64,000 nucleotides of DNA, taken from Mariannaea sp. PMI_226 (Eukaryota > Ascomycota > Sordariomycetes > Hypocreales > Nectriaceae). A program made the position numbers and the translations under genes. Below the pieces are notes generated by a model, which saw only the letters and a program-made list of their open reading frames with translations, did no database searches and was not told where the DNA came from. The stretch covers positions 62,001-126,000 of the forward strand of contig JANFOG010000008.1 in NCBI GenBank assembly GCA_024336345.1, in the 5' to 3' direction. Of the stretch, positions 35,492-47,100 are shown piece after piece. Numbering within the stretch: position 1 is the first letter of the stretch; each line of letters begins with the position of its first letter.

Positions 35492-37264
35492 ATGTCGATT
35501 GATGATAAGGGCTCTCCTGACGTCCACGATACCGCCGTGGGCATCGAAGATGATGGCATCGATGAGAAAAGAGGAACCTCGGCCGACCGCGCGGACATGT
35601 ACCGCATGGGTAAAGTTCAGGAAATGAGGGTTTGTGCCATCATCCGTTGATATTTTCTATTGAATCTTGCTAACGCGGTAATCACATAGAGGAACTTTCG
35701 CTTTCTATCTATCTTTGGCTTCTCAATGATTTTGATGGCCTCGTGGGAGTTCTCTCTGAGGTGGGTTATTTTGGCAGAACTCCCTGCAAATCGTTACCGT
35801 CGATCAACTAACTAAGCTTGTCGTTTGAAGCGTCGCTACAATTGGACTTATCAACGGCGGCACAGCTGGTTTAATCTGGATGTTCTTTGTCTGCTGGGTT
35901 GGCTTTCTTTTGGTGAACACATCCATGGCCGAGATGGCTTCGATGTAGGTAGCGCCGAATCTAGAAAACGCCCTGTATGGGCCTACATCATCAGATCGCT
36001 TACAATATTCTACAGGGCCCCAACAACAGGAGGGCAATATCACTGGGTATCCGAATTCGCGCCACCAGAGTACCAGAAGTTCATCAGCTACCTCATGGGA
36101 TGGATGTGTGTGCTGGGTTGGCAGACGTCCTGTGCTTCTTCAGCGTTTATCGCTGGAACTCAGATCCAAGGCCTCGTTGTCTTGAACTACCCCAACTATG
36201 TTCCGGAGCCTTGGCATGGTACCCTTCTCACCATAGCAGTTGCTGCGTTCTCAGTACTCTTTAACACTGTCTTGGCCAGAAAGCTGCCACTCATTGAAGC
36301 TCTCGTCCTTATAATCCACATCTTCGGCTTTTTTGGCATCCTCGTCGCTCTCTGGGTTCTCTCTCCAAGAGCTGATGCCAAAGCTGTCTTCACTGAGTTT
36401 AGTGATGGCGGAGGTTGGGGCAGCCTGGGAGGCTCAACTCTCGTGGGCATTCTTGCGGGCATATTGCCATTGCTGGGTGCAGATGCTGCAGTTCACATGT
36501 CGGAGGAGCTGCGCGATGCCAGTCGTACTCTGCCACGATCTATGATTATGACAACCATTCTCAATGGCGCTTTTGGATGGATCATGGTTATTACCTTCTG
36601 CTTTTGTATTGGCAATCTTGAGGAAGTAATTGCCTCGCCAACTGGCTATCCCTTCATGCAAGTCTTCTACAACTCGACACAGTCAGCAAGCAGTGCTACG
36701 GCAATGGCGGTATTTATTGTTGCCATGACAGTCTTCTCCAACCTAACCATGGTAGCGACATCATCACGGCAGCTCTTCGCATTCGCACGAGACCATGCTG
36801 TTCCCTTCAGCCCCTGGTTCTCCCATGTACCAATGGGGTGGGATGTGCCTATTAATGCCATTCTGACGACATTCCTTGTCTCGAGCCTTCTTTCCCTCAT
36901 CAATATAGGCTCCGCCGTCGCATTGAACTCGATCACTTCATTGGCAACAACATCACTGCTTTCCAGCTACATCGTCTCCATTGGCTGCATGATTTGGCGG
37001 CGATGGACGAACAGTCCACTTCTGCCTTCCAAGTTCAACCTGGGCAAGTTTGGCCTCATCACTAATATTGCCTCCGAGGCCTTCCTTGTTGTGATTTTTG
37101 TCCTTGCATTTGTACCTGGTAATCCTAACCCAACCCCAGCAGAGATGAATTGGAATATTCTGATTTACGGCGTTATTACAATGTTTTCCTTGGCATACTA
37201 CTTTTTCCGTGGAACTCACCGCTATGAAGGACCTGTCTCATACGTCAGAACCCTTCAGCAGTGA
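35492..37264 (+). CDS. APC-superfamily amino acid/GABA/choline permease
   Basis: Four exons (35492..35629, 35690..35760, 35831..35944, 36016..37264) give 523 codons with consistent phases. A hydrophilic N-terminus ends in MRRNFRFLSIFGFSMILMASWEF, the conserved entry to TM1 in fungal choline/GABA permeases. Then come GLINGGTAGLIWMFFVCWVGF, NTSMAEMASMAPTTGGQYHW, and the core motif of about twelve membrane segments with GADAAVHMSEELRDASRTLPR, a signature of the amino-acid/choline transporter family. RQLFAFARDHAVPF is likewise conserved. It should import a nitrogen-containing solute (amino acid, GABA or choline) across the plasma membrane by cation coupling; sequence alone does not choose between them. 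Confidence 0.93.
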
Positions 37265-40185
37265 GGAGCAAAGATTGTGGGTGCTGGCTACTCGAGATGG
37301 CTTTTCAAGTTCAAGGGTTGATATAGTTGTATTGGAATTTGATTTTTGGACTGATAGACAGGGTCCTAAAAATTCTTTTTATTAATATAGTATTTGCCTC
37401 TCGACCTAGTAAACTACCCCCGCGTTTCTCGGTGGCTGGCTTTGTGCTTAAAACAGCCCGCTCATCATTGGCATCGTAGCGAACTATCGGACCTGTCAGA
37501 TATCTGCAAAGGTGCCAATAGCAGTGGGCTTATTTGCAAGTAAATGCTACGGAAATCTGAAGAAAATTTAGCTATGAACCTAATGCTTTTTCCATCTTCA
37601 AATGGGGTCCCTACTAGCAGTGCGTTTGCTATGTCGAAATGTCAACGAGTTGACCCACGAGAGACAGCTTACCCTATAACTTGCCCACAGTAGCACGTGT
37701 TTTCTTTGTGCGCATCAACTGGTCTCACTGACCAGCCCTTCATCAATTTTTCGTCAAACGAGGTAATATTTCTCCATACGAAAAAGACTGGCGTTGACGA
37801 GGACTAAATAAGAGTAGCCCAGGCTCGGTTGTGTTGCAGGCTAGACCGCAATGTCTTTATTAGAAAACGGAGAGACTTGGTCCCGAACTTGACATGGGGT
37901 GGTGGAGTAGCTTAGGTTTTGAAACCGAATGGAATGATGTACTATGAAGTGAGATAGATGACGAAGCCAAAGATGGCTTGTCGCTTATCATTTTCAATCC
38001 CCCAGGTCAAATTGAGCAAAGTAGCCCTCCACTTCAGCCCAAAATGCCTCGGGTTCTTCCGCAGCCACTCTTTATGTTGATGAAACTGCCTCCACTAGGT
38101 AGCTGAGACCCAGTTTATCCCTATTGATCTGTCGTGCCCGTCTGCTGTAGTAGGTGGGAGACAGGAGTGTCATGCTACAGGTTTTTACATCTCCTGTCTT
38201 CCTTAGGTTTTAGATGGACAATACCAATTGCACTTTTCGCGCCTAACCAACAGGCCCGACTTTTCGAATTTCTAAACATCAACTAATTACGATAGATAGT
38301 GGAACGCTTGAGATAGAATGTAGCATAGGAACTTGTGAAAACTACAGAACTGGGCAATATTTGGAAACAAGGTTGAAAAGTCTTGAAAATCAGGTGGCCA
38401 ACCTGCCACTGCATGCAAGACGAAAGAAAACCCAATGTGGCAGTTGCACTAGCTGCAGCGGCCCTCAAATCAGGATGCCGATTTTTAGTATCGGACTAGG
38501 CGGAGGCTCGTCTTCAAGGCTTGTCTTTAAGGCTTTGTGGTTGTTGTGTGTAGATTGAGTAAAGTGCCCCTGCGCGTAGTCATCTATTTAGAGAGTGGTG
38601 GGGCTAATTTAGTCTTGTGTAATCTGTAGTGGCCACCCAATGGCCTTGAAAAGCGGAGCCCAACTGCCAAAGCATTGCACCCCAATCTCTGACAACAGAA
38701 GCCAATTTGTGGTCAGCCTACGCTTATGATGGAATTACTTTAGATTCGAAGAGTTAACTGGGATATGAAAATATGTAGTTTCGCGATTTATTGGGAGAAA
38801 TCAGCGCTCAGTGGTCAGGAGTTTACTCGATCTATGCCCAATGGATAACGCCGCAAGAACCCAAAATGTTAGGTAGTCCATCAGTTATTCAGACAAGCAT
38901 AAGCGAAAACTACGGGACGATTGAACCGAGACCGCTGATAACGATCAATCATTGCTTTTACTGAGATTAGGAAAGTATCAAGTACGATAGTAGTAACAAT
39001 TGAGCGAAGACTTTAATCGTCTAGTTTTATCATCTAGTCGTATTATCTCGCTACGCATTCTACAAAGCAGGTATCTACGTACTAATCGTCTACGCTCAAA
39101 TTGTATCCTCTATCAATTAGTAACTGAATTAACACTAATAGCATAAGCTTTGGATCTCTCTTTCATTTAAGTTGAATTTCCAAAGGCATCTTCTCCCACA
39201 CACGTCCTAGTACTGCGAGGAGACAGGCCAAATAAGATACCACAAGATCAGGCCCCCTCTATAGTATATATCTGGGTTATTGGTGTAACTAGTCACCCCA
39301 TCAGAGCTCGTTAAACTATTACGGAGTCATGTCAGTTGAATATCTCGGCGTTTAGTAAACACTTGGGCGGCATCTTAGCCTTCCAAGGGAGTGCGTCCCA
39401 GCATCCCATGCAATCTCCCAATCTCTCCGTGGAATGATCGAATTCTTAGGGGGCAGGTAAGTTGACCCTTACAGTTTAGACCAGACTGGGGACTCATACG
39501 ACAATTGCCTTCTTCTAGGCATATAACTAACCGAAGAAGGTTACGAATGATTTGTCAGAGAGGATGGCTCCACATACATTTCGTGTACTCTCACTTGTAG
39601 CTATCATCAATAGATCATGACTGTGGGATTTAGGCTCCCAAATAAGGTTAATCGTGTTTATATTTTCCAAATAGGGTATTTACTCTGAATGAGAGTGTTT
39701 AATTATGCTGAAACGCGAACCGATCGATGGGCGCTCAGGCGCACTTAAAGAGCCGATCCCAGACAATTGGATCATTTCACTATTCGTTGTTGGTTCTAAC
39801 AAGGATTTCAGGCGATTAACTTACATACTTTTGTCAAAACACATGCACGACGTCAAAAACACGTGCGCGACGTAAAACCACGTGCACAACAGGAACGCGT
39901 TGAATCGTTCATTATTCGTATCAACAAGCCATCCTTCATACCACTCTCGGTGACATGAGAGGAATCACGTTGGCCCTAGACAAATAAACTTACACATAGA
40001 GCTAGGAAGTAAAGTAATAGATCGAGGCGCTACACGTGCTTCCTCGACATCAATCGCAGAATATAAAGCAGGATGAGGTACCTGGGTTAATAAATGATGA
40101 AGGGAGCAAAGCAACGGCGGACAACTTTGGTCATATTCTATACCATTCTTGCAATCTCCAAAACATTTGTTCATTCTATACTTAT
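37265..40185. other. 2.9 kb gene-free region with a tandem E-box array
   Basis: No gene is supported. The largest frames are 60-90 codons and unrelated to known families. The distinctive feature is the three-unit repeat at 39833..39890 near the right end, which lies in the presumed promoter of the secreted protein gene. Confidence 0.5.
39833..39890. repeat. Three tandem 19-20 bp units with E-box-like cores
   Basis: The units are 39833..39851, 39852..39871 and 39872..39890, each starting GTCAAAA or GTAAAA and ending in CAC/CGC plus GAC or AAC. Their centres read CACATG, CACGTG and CACGTG. Two unit junctions also form GACGTC and GACGTA, which resemble cAMP-response or bZIP half-sites. The array ends about 300 bases upstream of the secreted protein start at 40192, so it may be a bHLH/bZIP-responsive promoter element. 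Confidence 0.75.
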
Positions 40186-40191
40186 ATGGAA

Positions 40192-42025
40192 ATGCGCTCG
40201 ATCGCATTGATATTATTGGGCCTGGGCAACGTAGCATTTGCTGCGGAATGCAATGCCAACCAGCAGCGAGAGGCGAGCATCCCCAACGGAGCCCAGGTCC
40301 GGGCTGGGATTACCTCTCAGAATTTTTTTGGAAACTCTCTGTGCAGATAACTGGCCGGCGGAAGATGCTCAGAAATTGGAAAAGAGTTCCAGACTCGGGA
40401 GTATGTGGCTTGGAACAATATCCCCTGGATTGAGATATCTCTCACGTTTATTTACTAACTTAGACGTCGCTAGGCCTGGTTCTAAGCATCCAAAGAGCTG
40501 ATAACACCGTGCCGCTAAAGTACTGCAACGCCGCCTTCGATAACATTATTTCTCAGTGCATAGAGGGCGAAGGGCTTTGGGCTGGATACTATGCCTACGA
40601 TGGCGAAACGTATAACATATCGAACTCGCGCTTTCCGGGCTATACCCTTCTTCATGAAGACAACATCGGAACTGGAGACAAGGCCCCAACTGAAAATGCC
40701 GCTGGTGGCAGTTGCGACTTGCCCAAGTCTGAAGCAGATACGTTTTCTAAGAGTGGTGCGGCACAATACTTGCAAGGCTTTTTAGCTAAGAATGGCGATG
40801 GTAAGGCGTTTCCCAAGCTCCCCCTCCCTTTTTGTTCTGTTCTCGCTGCTTACTGATGGATTCTTCGTAGATAACTGGTTGGTCGCAATGGAACGTGCTA
40901 CCATCACCAGCCAAGGGACAGCTGATGAACCCAGCTGTGGTATTATTGAGAGCATGAGCTGCTACCCCTTCAAGGACTGCCGGCAGTTTACTCCTACCGA
41001 GTTCTACTACGTTAGGCTGGTTTCTGGCCTGATCAACCAATTCTTCACCCGGGCTCACGAGAAGTTGCAAGACGAGAGCATTCGAAACATAGTTTCGATT
41101 AACGAGATAATTGACGACTTCAAACCGGATCCCAATAGCAAACTTAACGGCGACTTCTTCAAAGATGGCGGCGGTGGCTTGTCTGTCGCTGACAAGATCG
41201 TCAAACTTGGACAAGAGAAGGATTTCGGACCGCTTGGAGATCTCCTTGGCTTCTTCGGCGCCGTGGTGGGCATCGTTGCACTCAATATCCCATCAGATCC
41301 TGATCTAGTCGACATTGAGGCGGTCCGTAATGAGGCTGCAGGATACATTAAGAAGGTTTTTGACGAGACGAACAACGCTATGACCAATATCCTTGCCCGC
41401 CTCTTTGGCGATAAGAAAGTCGACTACTCGCTATCTAATCTTATTGACAACATGAAAAAAATGGGATTCAAACCGGCTGCTGACAACTGGGACCCTACTG
41501 CCATCACCATGTCGATGGGTTGGATGGGCAAGTCTGAGTCTCTTGACCTTTCCGGTGCCTTGACCTCGGGTCTGAAGCAAATAAACCAAGGTCTCGTTGG
41601 GAGTATCCTCAAAGCCATGGGCCGCATGGTTATTGTGTTTAAGGACTTTGACCAAGGGAAATGCAGTATGCCGGGATCCCAGTGGATTGATAACCAATGC
41701 TACATGGTGTCTAAAGGCTGGGAAGGCAAATATTGCGTATATGGATGAAGCTGATATTAAGCTTCTAGCTGAGAAGTACGGCATCGACATGGTCCAGTTC
41801 TATAAGAACGTCAAGGAGTGCAGTACCCTCAACCTTAACAGGACCGACATTACCATTGGCTCTTCAACTGACTATCCCGCCTGCTTTTTTAACATGGCCT
41901 TCAAAGAGACCTTTTCAAGCTGCGAACAGCACAGCTGTGAGGACGATAGAGATTGCGAGTCGGAGTGCTTCAGCAAGTGTGACTACCGTTTTGAACACAT
42001 GGCTGGTATCTGCGTACCTTTGTGA
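40192..42025 (+). CDS. Predicted secreted cysteine-containing protein of unknown function; gene model uncertain
   Basis: The first residues form a clear signal peptide, MRSIALILLGLGNVAFA; an upstream in-frame ATG at 40186 adds two codons. One fully spliced model with canonical sites is 40192..40296, 40347..40400, 40464..40800, 40871..41706 and 41762..42025 (531 codons). Without the last intron (41707..41761, 55 nt) the frame ends at 41748. The central part, PLKYCNAAFDNIISQCIEGEG, then YNISNSRFPG, and after the next intron DNWLVAMERATI, looks conserved and extracellular. The last exon gives a Cys-dense tail (SCEQHSCEDDRDCESECF). I have an impression that homologues occur beside fungal chitinases, but I cannot name a family. 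Two places are ambiguous: at 40297..40346 an alternative frame reads LCADNWPAEDAQKL, and at 41735-41745 reading shifts from KYCVY to MDEADIKLL, either of which could instead be an indel. Function unknown. Confidence 0.6.
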
Positions 42026-42718
42026 AGGAATGAGATGGTGACTATTTTTAATATCTCTCATATTATTCTTCAATAAGTATAGTATGAGATGCTTCTATGA
42101 ATGTCTCCGAGACTGGATCTGAAAACATACTACATTCCCTTAGGTAATCAGTGATCATGGAGGAGTTAGCATAGGACTTAACTCAAATAGAACGGAGTTA
42201 TGAATTCTTTCGTGCAATATGAGTTCATCCATAATATAGATAGATTGAGTTGTGGTTCCAGCGATGATAATACTCTGGGTTCTTAAATCTGAAAGTCGCA
42301 GATCTACACGGGCATTACTCTATATCTGTCTATGTCTGCTTCCGATTTTCCTTATGCCAATGAAATAATGTTCTCACAAATATTGAATATGTAGGTATGT
42401 GTTTAATACAGGAATCTTCCATTGATGATGTTTATCTTTGACCATAGTCTGGATCGCAATATTCCAGGCTGCTTATTAACACGATATAGGGTCTCAAGCA
42501 GAACTTTTGAAGCATTCTGTTTGTCTAGTCATTAAGAATGGCGGATTGAAGATATCTGGGAATGGTGCTAATGAACAGTGCGAACTAGCAATGCTCCTTG
42601 ATTGATAAAGTGGGAAAGGATAATCTGCAAGGACTTCAAGTCTGGACTTGATAAAGAACCAGGACTGATGCATTTGTATAACCCCTCAATTCCATATGTA
42701 GCTGGAAACTCAGTACCC
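42026..42718. other. Convergent 3' region, no gene
   Basis: Lies between the plus-strand secreted protein gene and the stop of the minus-strand esterase. AT-rich, and I see only short frames. It should hold both 3' untranslated regions. Confidence 0.6.
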
Positions 42719-44178
42719 CTAGATCAGCAGGCACTGTGCATAATAGGGGCTATAGCCCTTGCAAGTGCCAGTCGCACAGGCTGTCGGGCCTGTCCAACCT
42801 AATCCACCACATTGGCCGTATAATGGGGCCTCGCCGGTGACGGTTGGTCCGGTGTTTGTAGTCGTAGTCGTGAAAGAAGTGGCAGACGTACTCTTGCTGG
42901 CTGTCGTGGAGATTGGGGGACTATTGCCGCCTTTGTACCCGCTAACGATCTGGCTCACTTGGTTGACAATCGCGAGCATTTGCACACCTTGATTGATGTC
43001 ATTAGTAAACATCCAAGTCTCCAACTGCACGCCGACTGGCAGAATAGATGGGAAAACTCACCTCCAAGTTGGTCGGCATTTGTACCATACCAGCCAACCC
43101 AGTCCCAACATCCATTAGGGTTTGGTAGGGGCAATCCGCTCCAAATAGTGTGCGAGCTAGAGTCCGGAACGGCTTGAGGGTAAAGAATGATGATGTTATT
43201 GGTATCTAGGAGCGTTGGGTAATTGGTAAGCGGTCAATTTGAAGGATCTATCTTGGTAGCTTTCGGGTATAACATACCTGCCCACTTGTTGTAACCAGTA
43301 TTGTCAATGAACTTGCTCCCGATGGAGCTGTAGCTCTGGAGACACCCATGGAGGGCAACATGAAGCTTACAGACCGTAGTTGACCCACTTTGGCAAGCCG
43401 CGGGAATGTAGAGGTATCCGGTGCTGTCCATTCCGCTGGCGGTGTAAGCACCGGTTTGGCTAAAGGAAACGGTCGATCCGGACAGCGTACCCGAATTCTT
43501 GGCGGCAAGTGTTCCATACATCCACTGCAGAACTGCCCCGGCGCCGTCATAATTACAATTACTTATGTAGGGCGAGGCGGACAAACTACACGAGTTGTCG
43601 CCAGCTCCATTGAAGTCAGTGGGGAACGTATGGACCGCACCGCTAGTTGTGATATATGAGACGTTGGACGAGGCATCGAAGTTAGCCAACTGCGACTGCA
43701 GTTGCTTCATGACATTTGGACCGACTGTGGTGTCACTTGATCCCGTCCACATATATATCTTCCGCTCCTGAAGGTTTGTTACAGGGTCGATTTTGCTCCC
43801 GCTCCAGGCCTTCATGTTGGCGACAGGTGTAGTGATGGACGGGTTCTGGTTACTCATGCAAGTGTAGTACTATATTTAGGCAAGTATGTTAAACCGTATT
43901 GTTCTTGTGTATTTGTTGGGAGAGGCCTCATTTTGGGGCGGGGAATAACTTACGGCTTGGTTGCGAGCACAATCATATGGACCCCCGGCAAATACCCCAA
44001 AACCAACTTTGAAAGTGCTAGAATATGCCACACCTAATTGTGCGGCCATAAAGCCACCACTGGAGAGGCCAGAGACAGAGATCGAGTTGGGATCTACATT
44101 ATAGGCACCCAACGTTGCACCAGACACGTTGACGATGCCTGAGACTGCAAATCCGAGTAAAGTTTTTAAGTTGGGCAT
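42719..44178 (-). CDS. Secreted PHB-depolymerase-like esterase with C-terminal CBM1
   Basis: Four exons (43954..44178, 43278..43869, 43062..43205, 42719..42987) give 409 codons. A signal peptide starts [21 protein letters not shown]; a longer frame from 44202 is possible. The nucleophile elbow is [18 protein letters not shown]. Further family blocks are [18 protein letters not shown], with the presumed catalytic Asp, and [30 protein letters not shown] closes the catalytic domain. After a Ser/Thr-rich linker the protein ends in a fungal cellulose-binding module, [20 protein letters not shown] then YYAQCLL, with the usual aromatic and cysteine pattern. It should be extracellular, hydrolysing an ester or polyester while anchored on cellulose. 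PHB, acetyl-xylan or cutin-like substrates are all possible. Upstream sequence contains several CCGGGG hexamers, the form of CreA carbon-repression sites. Confidence 0.92.
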
Positions 44179-47100
44179 TCTCGACGTTGGAATTGTAGTC
44201 AAATGTATGCTGTGCGGGAATGGTGAATGTTGATTTGAGTATCTGGTAGAAACATGATGAAGTTTGACGGACTGGCACTTCCTTTTATATCTCAGTCTTC
44301 CATAGGTTTATGGTCGGAAACATAGAGGGAAATATCAGGAAAAATAGAACCAAAGAAGTCCCAATGCATAACCCCGCATGCTCACAACCGCAGCTAAAAT
44401 CAAATAGGATGAACAAAGGGCCTAGTGTGTAAATGAGCTCGATTCCACCTAGGGTTTTTGACTTACAATACAGAAAGTCACTATTTCGTGGTGGTAAAGC
44501 CCGAACAAGCAGCATTTGGCATCAGTCGGGCCCGGAAAGTTATCCAAATTGCATTTGGTTCCAGCTTAGACGAGACCTCGCTCGCTCCAAAAAGCCCCAG
44601 GGATTCCACATGTAGCTTCCTCCAAGGTACAAGGGATGAAATCCGGGGTAGTTTAACCCCATCTTCTGACCCGTGTTTACGCTGCACCGTCTGGCTACGT
44701 TTTTCTCAAGGGGTGATCGCTGATATGGGTGTACCCCGGTGTCGGATCCGAGGCAGCATTTTATGGTGTCCTGGAGGAGCCCATCATTAGTCATTACCGG
44801 GGTCACTTGCATTAAACATTGAATGTAAATCGCCCTCGAAAAGTGTTCTCGGATCCGATTGCCATTTATTTCAATCCTAGCTCGGCTCCTCGACTCTGCA
44901 ACTGCGGGGTAAAGTTGATTAAAACAAGGTTGATGCAGATCAAGATCCGGGGTACTTTGCCGAGAAGGGGAGGTAGTCATGTCGACGATTTAGCTGGTGA
45001 TAACTTTGCGTCGTCACATCGCTTAGCATTCCGCCAACAAGAACAATACTACCATTTATTGCGAGTGAGACTGGGGATGAGAAGATAGTGATTCGGATGT
45101 AGAAATAACCTAAGTTCGATCATCTAACTCTCTAGTTAGTAGTTTCCGAGGTATTTGGATGCTAATAACGTGAATCTCTAAAAGTGACAAAAGTCGTAGC
45201 ACCAAACACCAAAAAGGGGAACGCGCAATATGATACCCAAATACCCCAGTCATCAATGCGAAAAGGTGTGTACCAAAACAACTCGGATCCGACTACCACT
45301 GTCATCGCTGGCGTCTAACATTAATCCCTATCGGTCACGCTCGAACTAGTTTGCCAACATAGAAGACCGTTCGTCTATTCAGATGCATAACGTACAATTG
45401 CCAGACCCAGGGCCATCCTTCCCGGGCGCTATCCCTCGTTCCCTAAGTTTGATGACCTAGTTTATCTGACTTCACACCCAATAATAGCACATTTCGACGC
45501 TTCACTTGCGGTATTTGACCGAAGCCACCAGTTTAAGGTGGTTGGTTGGTAGCTAATCGGGGTCACTTTACAGGCGAATAGGATTTGTGAAAATAGAGAG
45601 CGTCAGGCCACTGGATCATTCCTTCGATTTGATGCCGAATTACCCCTCTGCCAGCTCGATTCTCGGAGCCCTCTTCTATTGGTCTCTTCAGAGCATTGTA
45701 AAATGCTCCCTCTATAGTTTGTCTCCCTACAACTCTCTTAAAAAACCGATATGAGCGGGATGGAGACCTATCCCTGGATTGAAACGCTCATGCAGAAATT
45801 GAAGGTGTCGGTACTGTAAGATCGACTTTTTGGACTACTCTGTGACGTTTCTCGTATCTTGTTGAGAAGCAGATTTCCCCAAGGTCTACTTACTCAGCTC
45901 TCACTTTGCGCATCGCCAGCCACGAGGTTGCCATGGACAATTGTTTAGTCGCCGGGTTTAGGCTCTGATATCTTCTCTATCCTATAGGCAGTAAATGCAA
46001 GTAAAGTATCCCTTGAAACATTATTCTGATACTGTTCATGCACTAACTAGAAAATATTCTTTTCTAAAGAGTGGAGGAACAAATCTCAAACTAATGCAGG
46101 GAAAACGAGGCCGTAGAACGACTGATACTATACATAGTAAAGAAGCCTCCGAGGTTACAATCGTGCTGGACTGAGAAAGTAGATAACCTCCATATGTGAT
46201 CAAAGTCTCATTGTGCTCATAGATTTTAGCCTTACCTCTGGTAGTGACCGTTTAATAGATAAGGCTGGGCAGCCATCAACAAACATCAGCCCCCATCAGG
46301 CGACCTCCGATGGCGTACTCGTCTCGCGAAGCTCCAGATTGTTGATTTCATTACGATAGAATAGTCTGCACAGGTGAAATAACTGTACACGTAACGCTGT
46401 TTGTTGCCAATTCTAACTTGAAACAATGAATCTATCCGCATATTCCATCTTTACCTTCTTTGCTCACAAATAATATCTGACGCCGGTGAAAGAAGATATG
46501 TTAATTCAGAAGACTAGATTAAAGCTAAGATAACTGAAGTGGAGCCAAATCCTGTTCTCATTGAAGCCAGAAATTTGACTTGTCGTGTAGCGAATGGAAG
46601 GAGAACCACAACGAACGGTAGGGTGAGTGTCCACAAGAAGCCACGCGTCAGATTCTAGCAGCCCTTTGAAAGCCAATTCAGAGTAGCATAGCCAAGCTTA
46701 ACTACGTATTAGCAGTGACAGACGCAGAGCAATTCATGTTGGATGCCCTGGCTCGGAACGAAGGATCGTTGTGTTTTCCATCATGCAGCAAGCTGCCGTG
46801 AATGTACAAGAAAACAGCTTTCATGAATTGAATATTTGCAGTCTTTGGAAGAGCGGCTTAGAACATGCAAGGGCAGCTCAAACACAGTAGCCGTTGGCCT
46901 ATAGTTTTGTGAGTGTCGTGGAATGCTGGTTGGAGGGGGTGACTACCCCTGAACTACCCCGCCTCATCCCAAGTTTGGCCGACATACGGCATACTATGTA
47001 GCACTACCCCGGATATTCCAGGCTATGGGGCGTCATGGGACCTTATAACACTTGAAATTTGGGCGAGTTACAGATCAGTCCTAGTTAAGTAATGCTCCCA

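Noticed and set aside
44458..44980. Frames of 108-146 codons on both strands in the esterase upstream region
   Set aside because: Mutually overlapping, rich in promoter-like motifs, no family resemblance.
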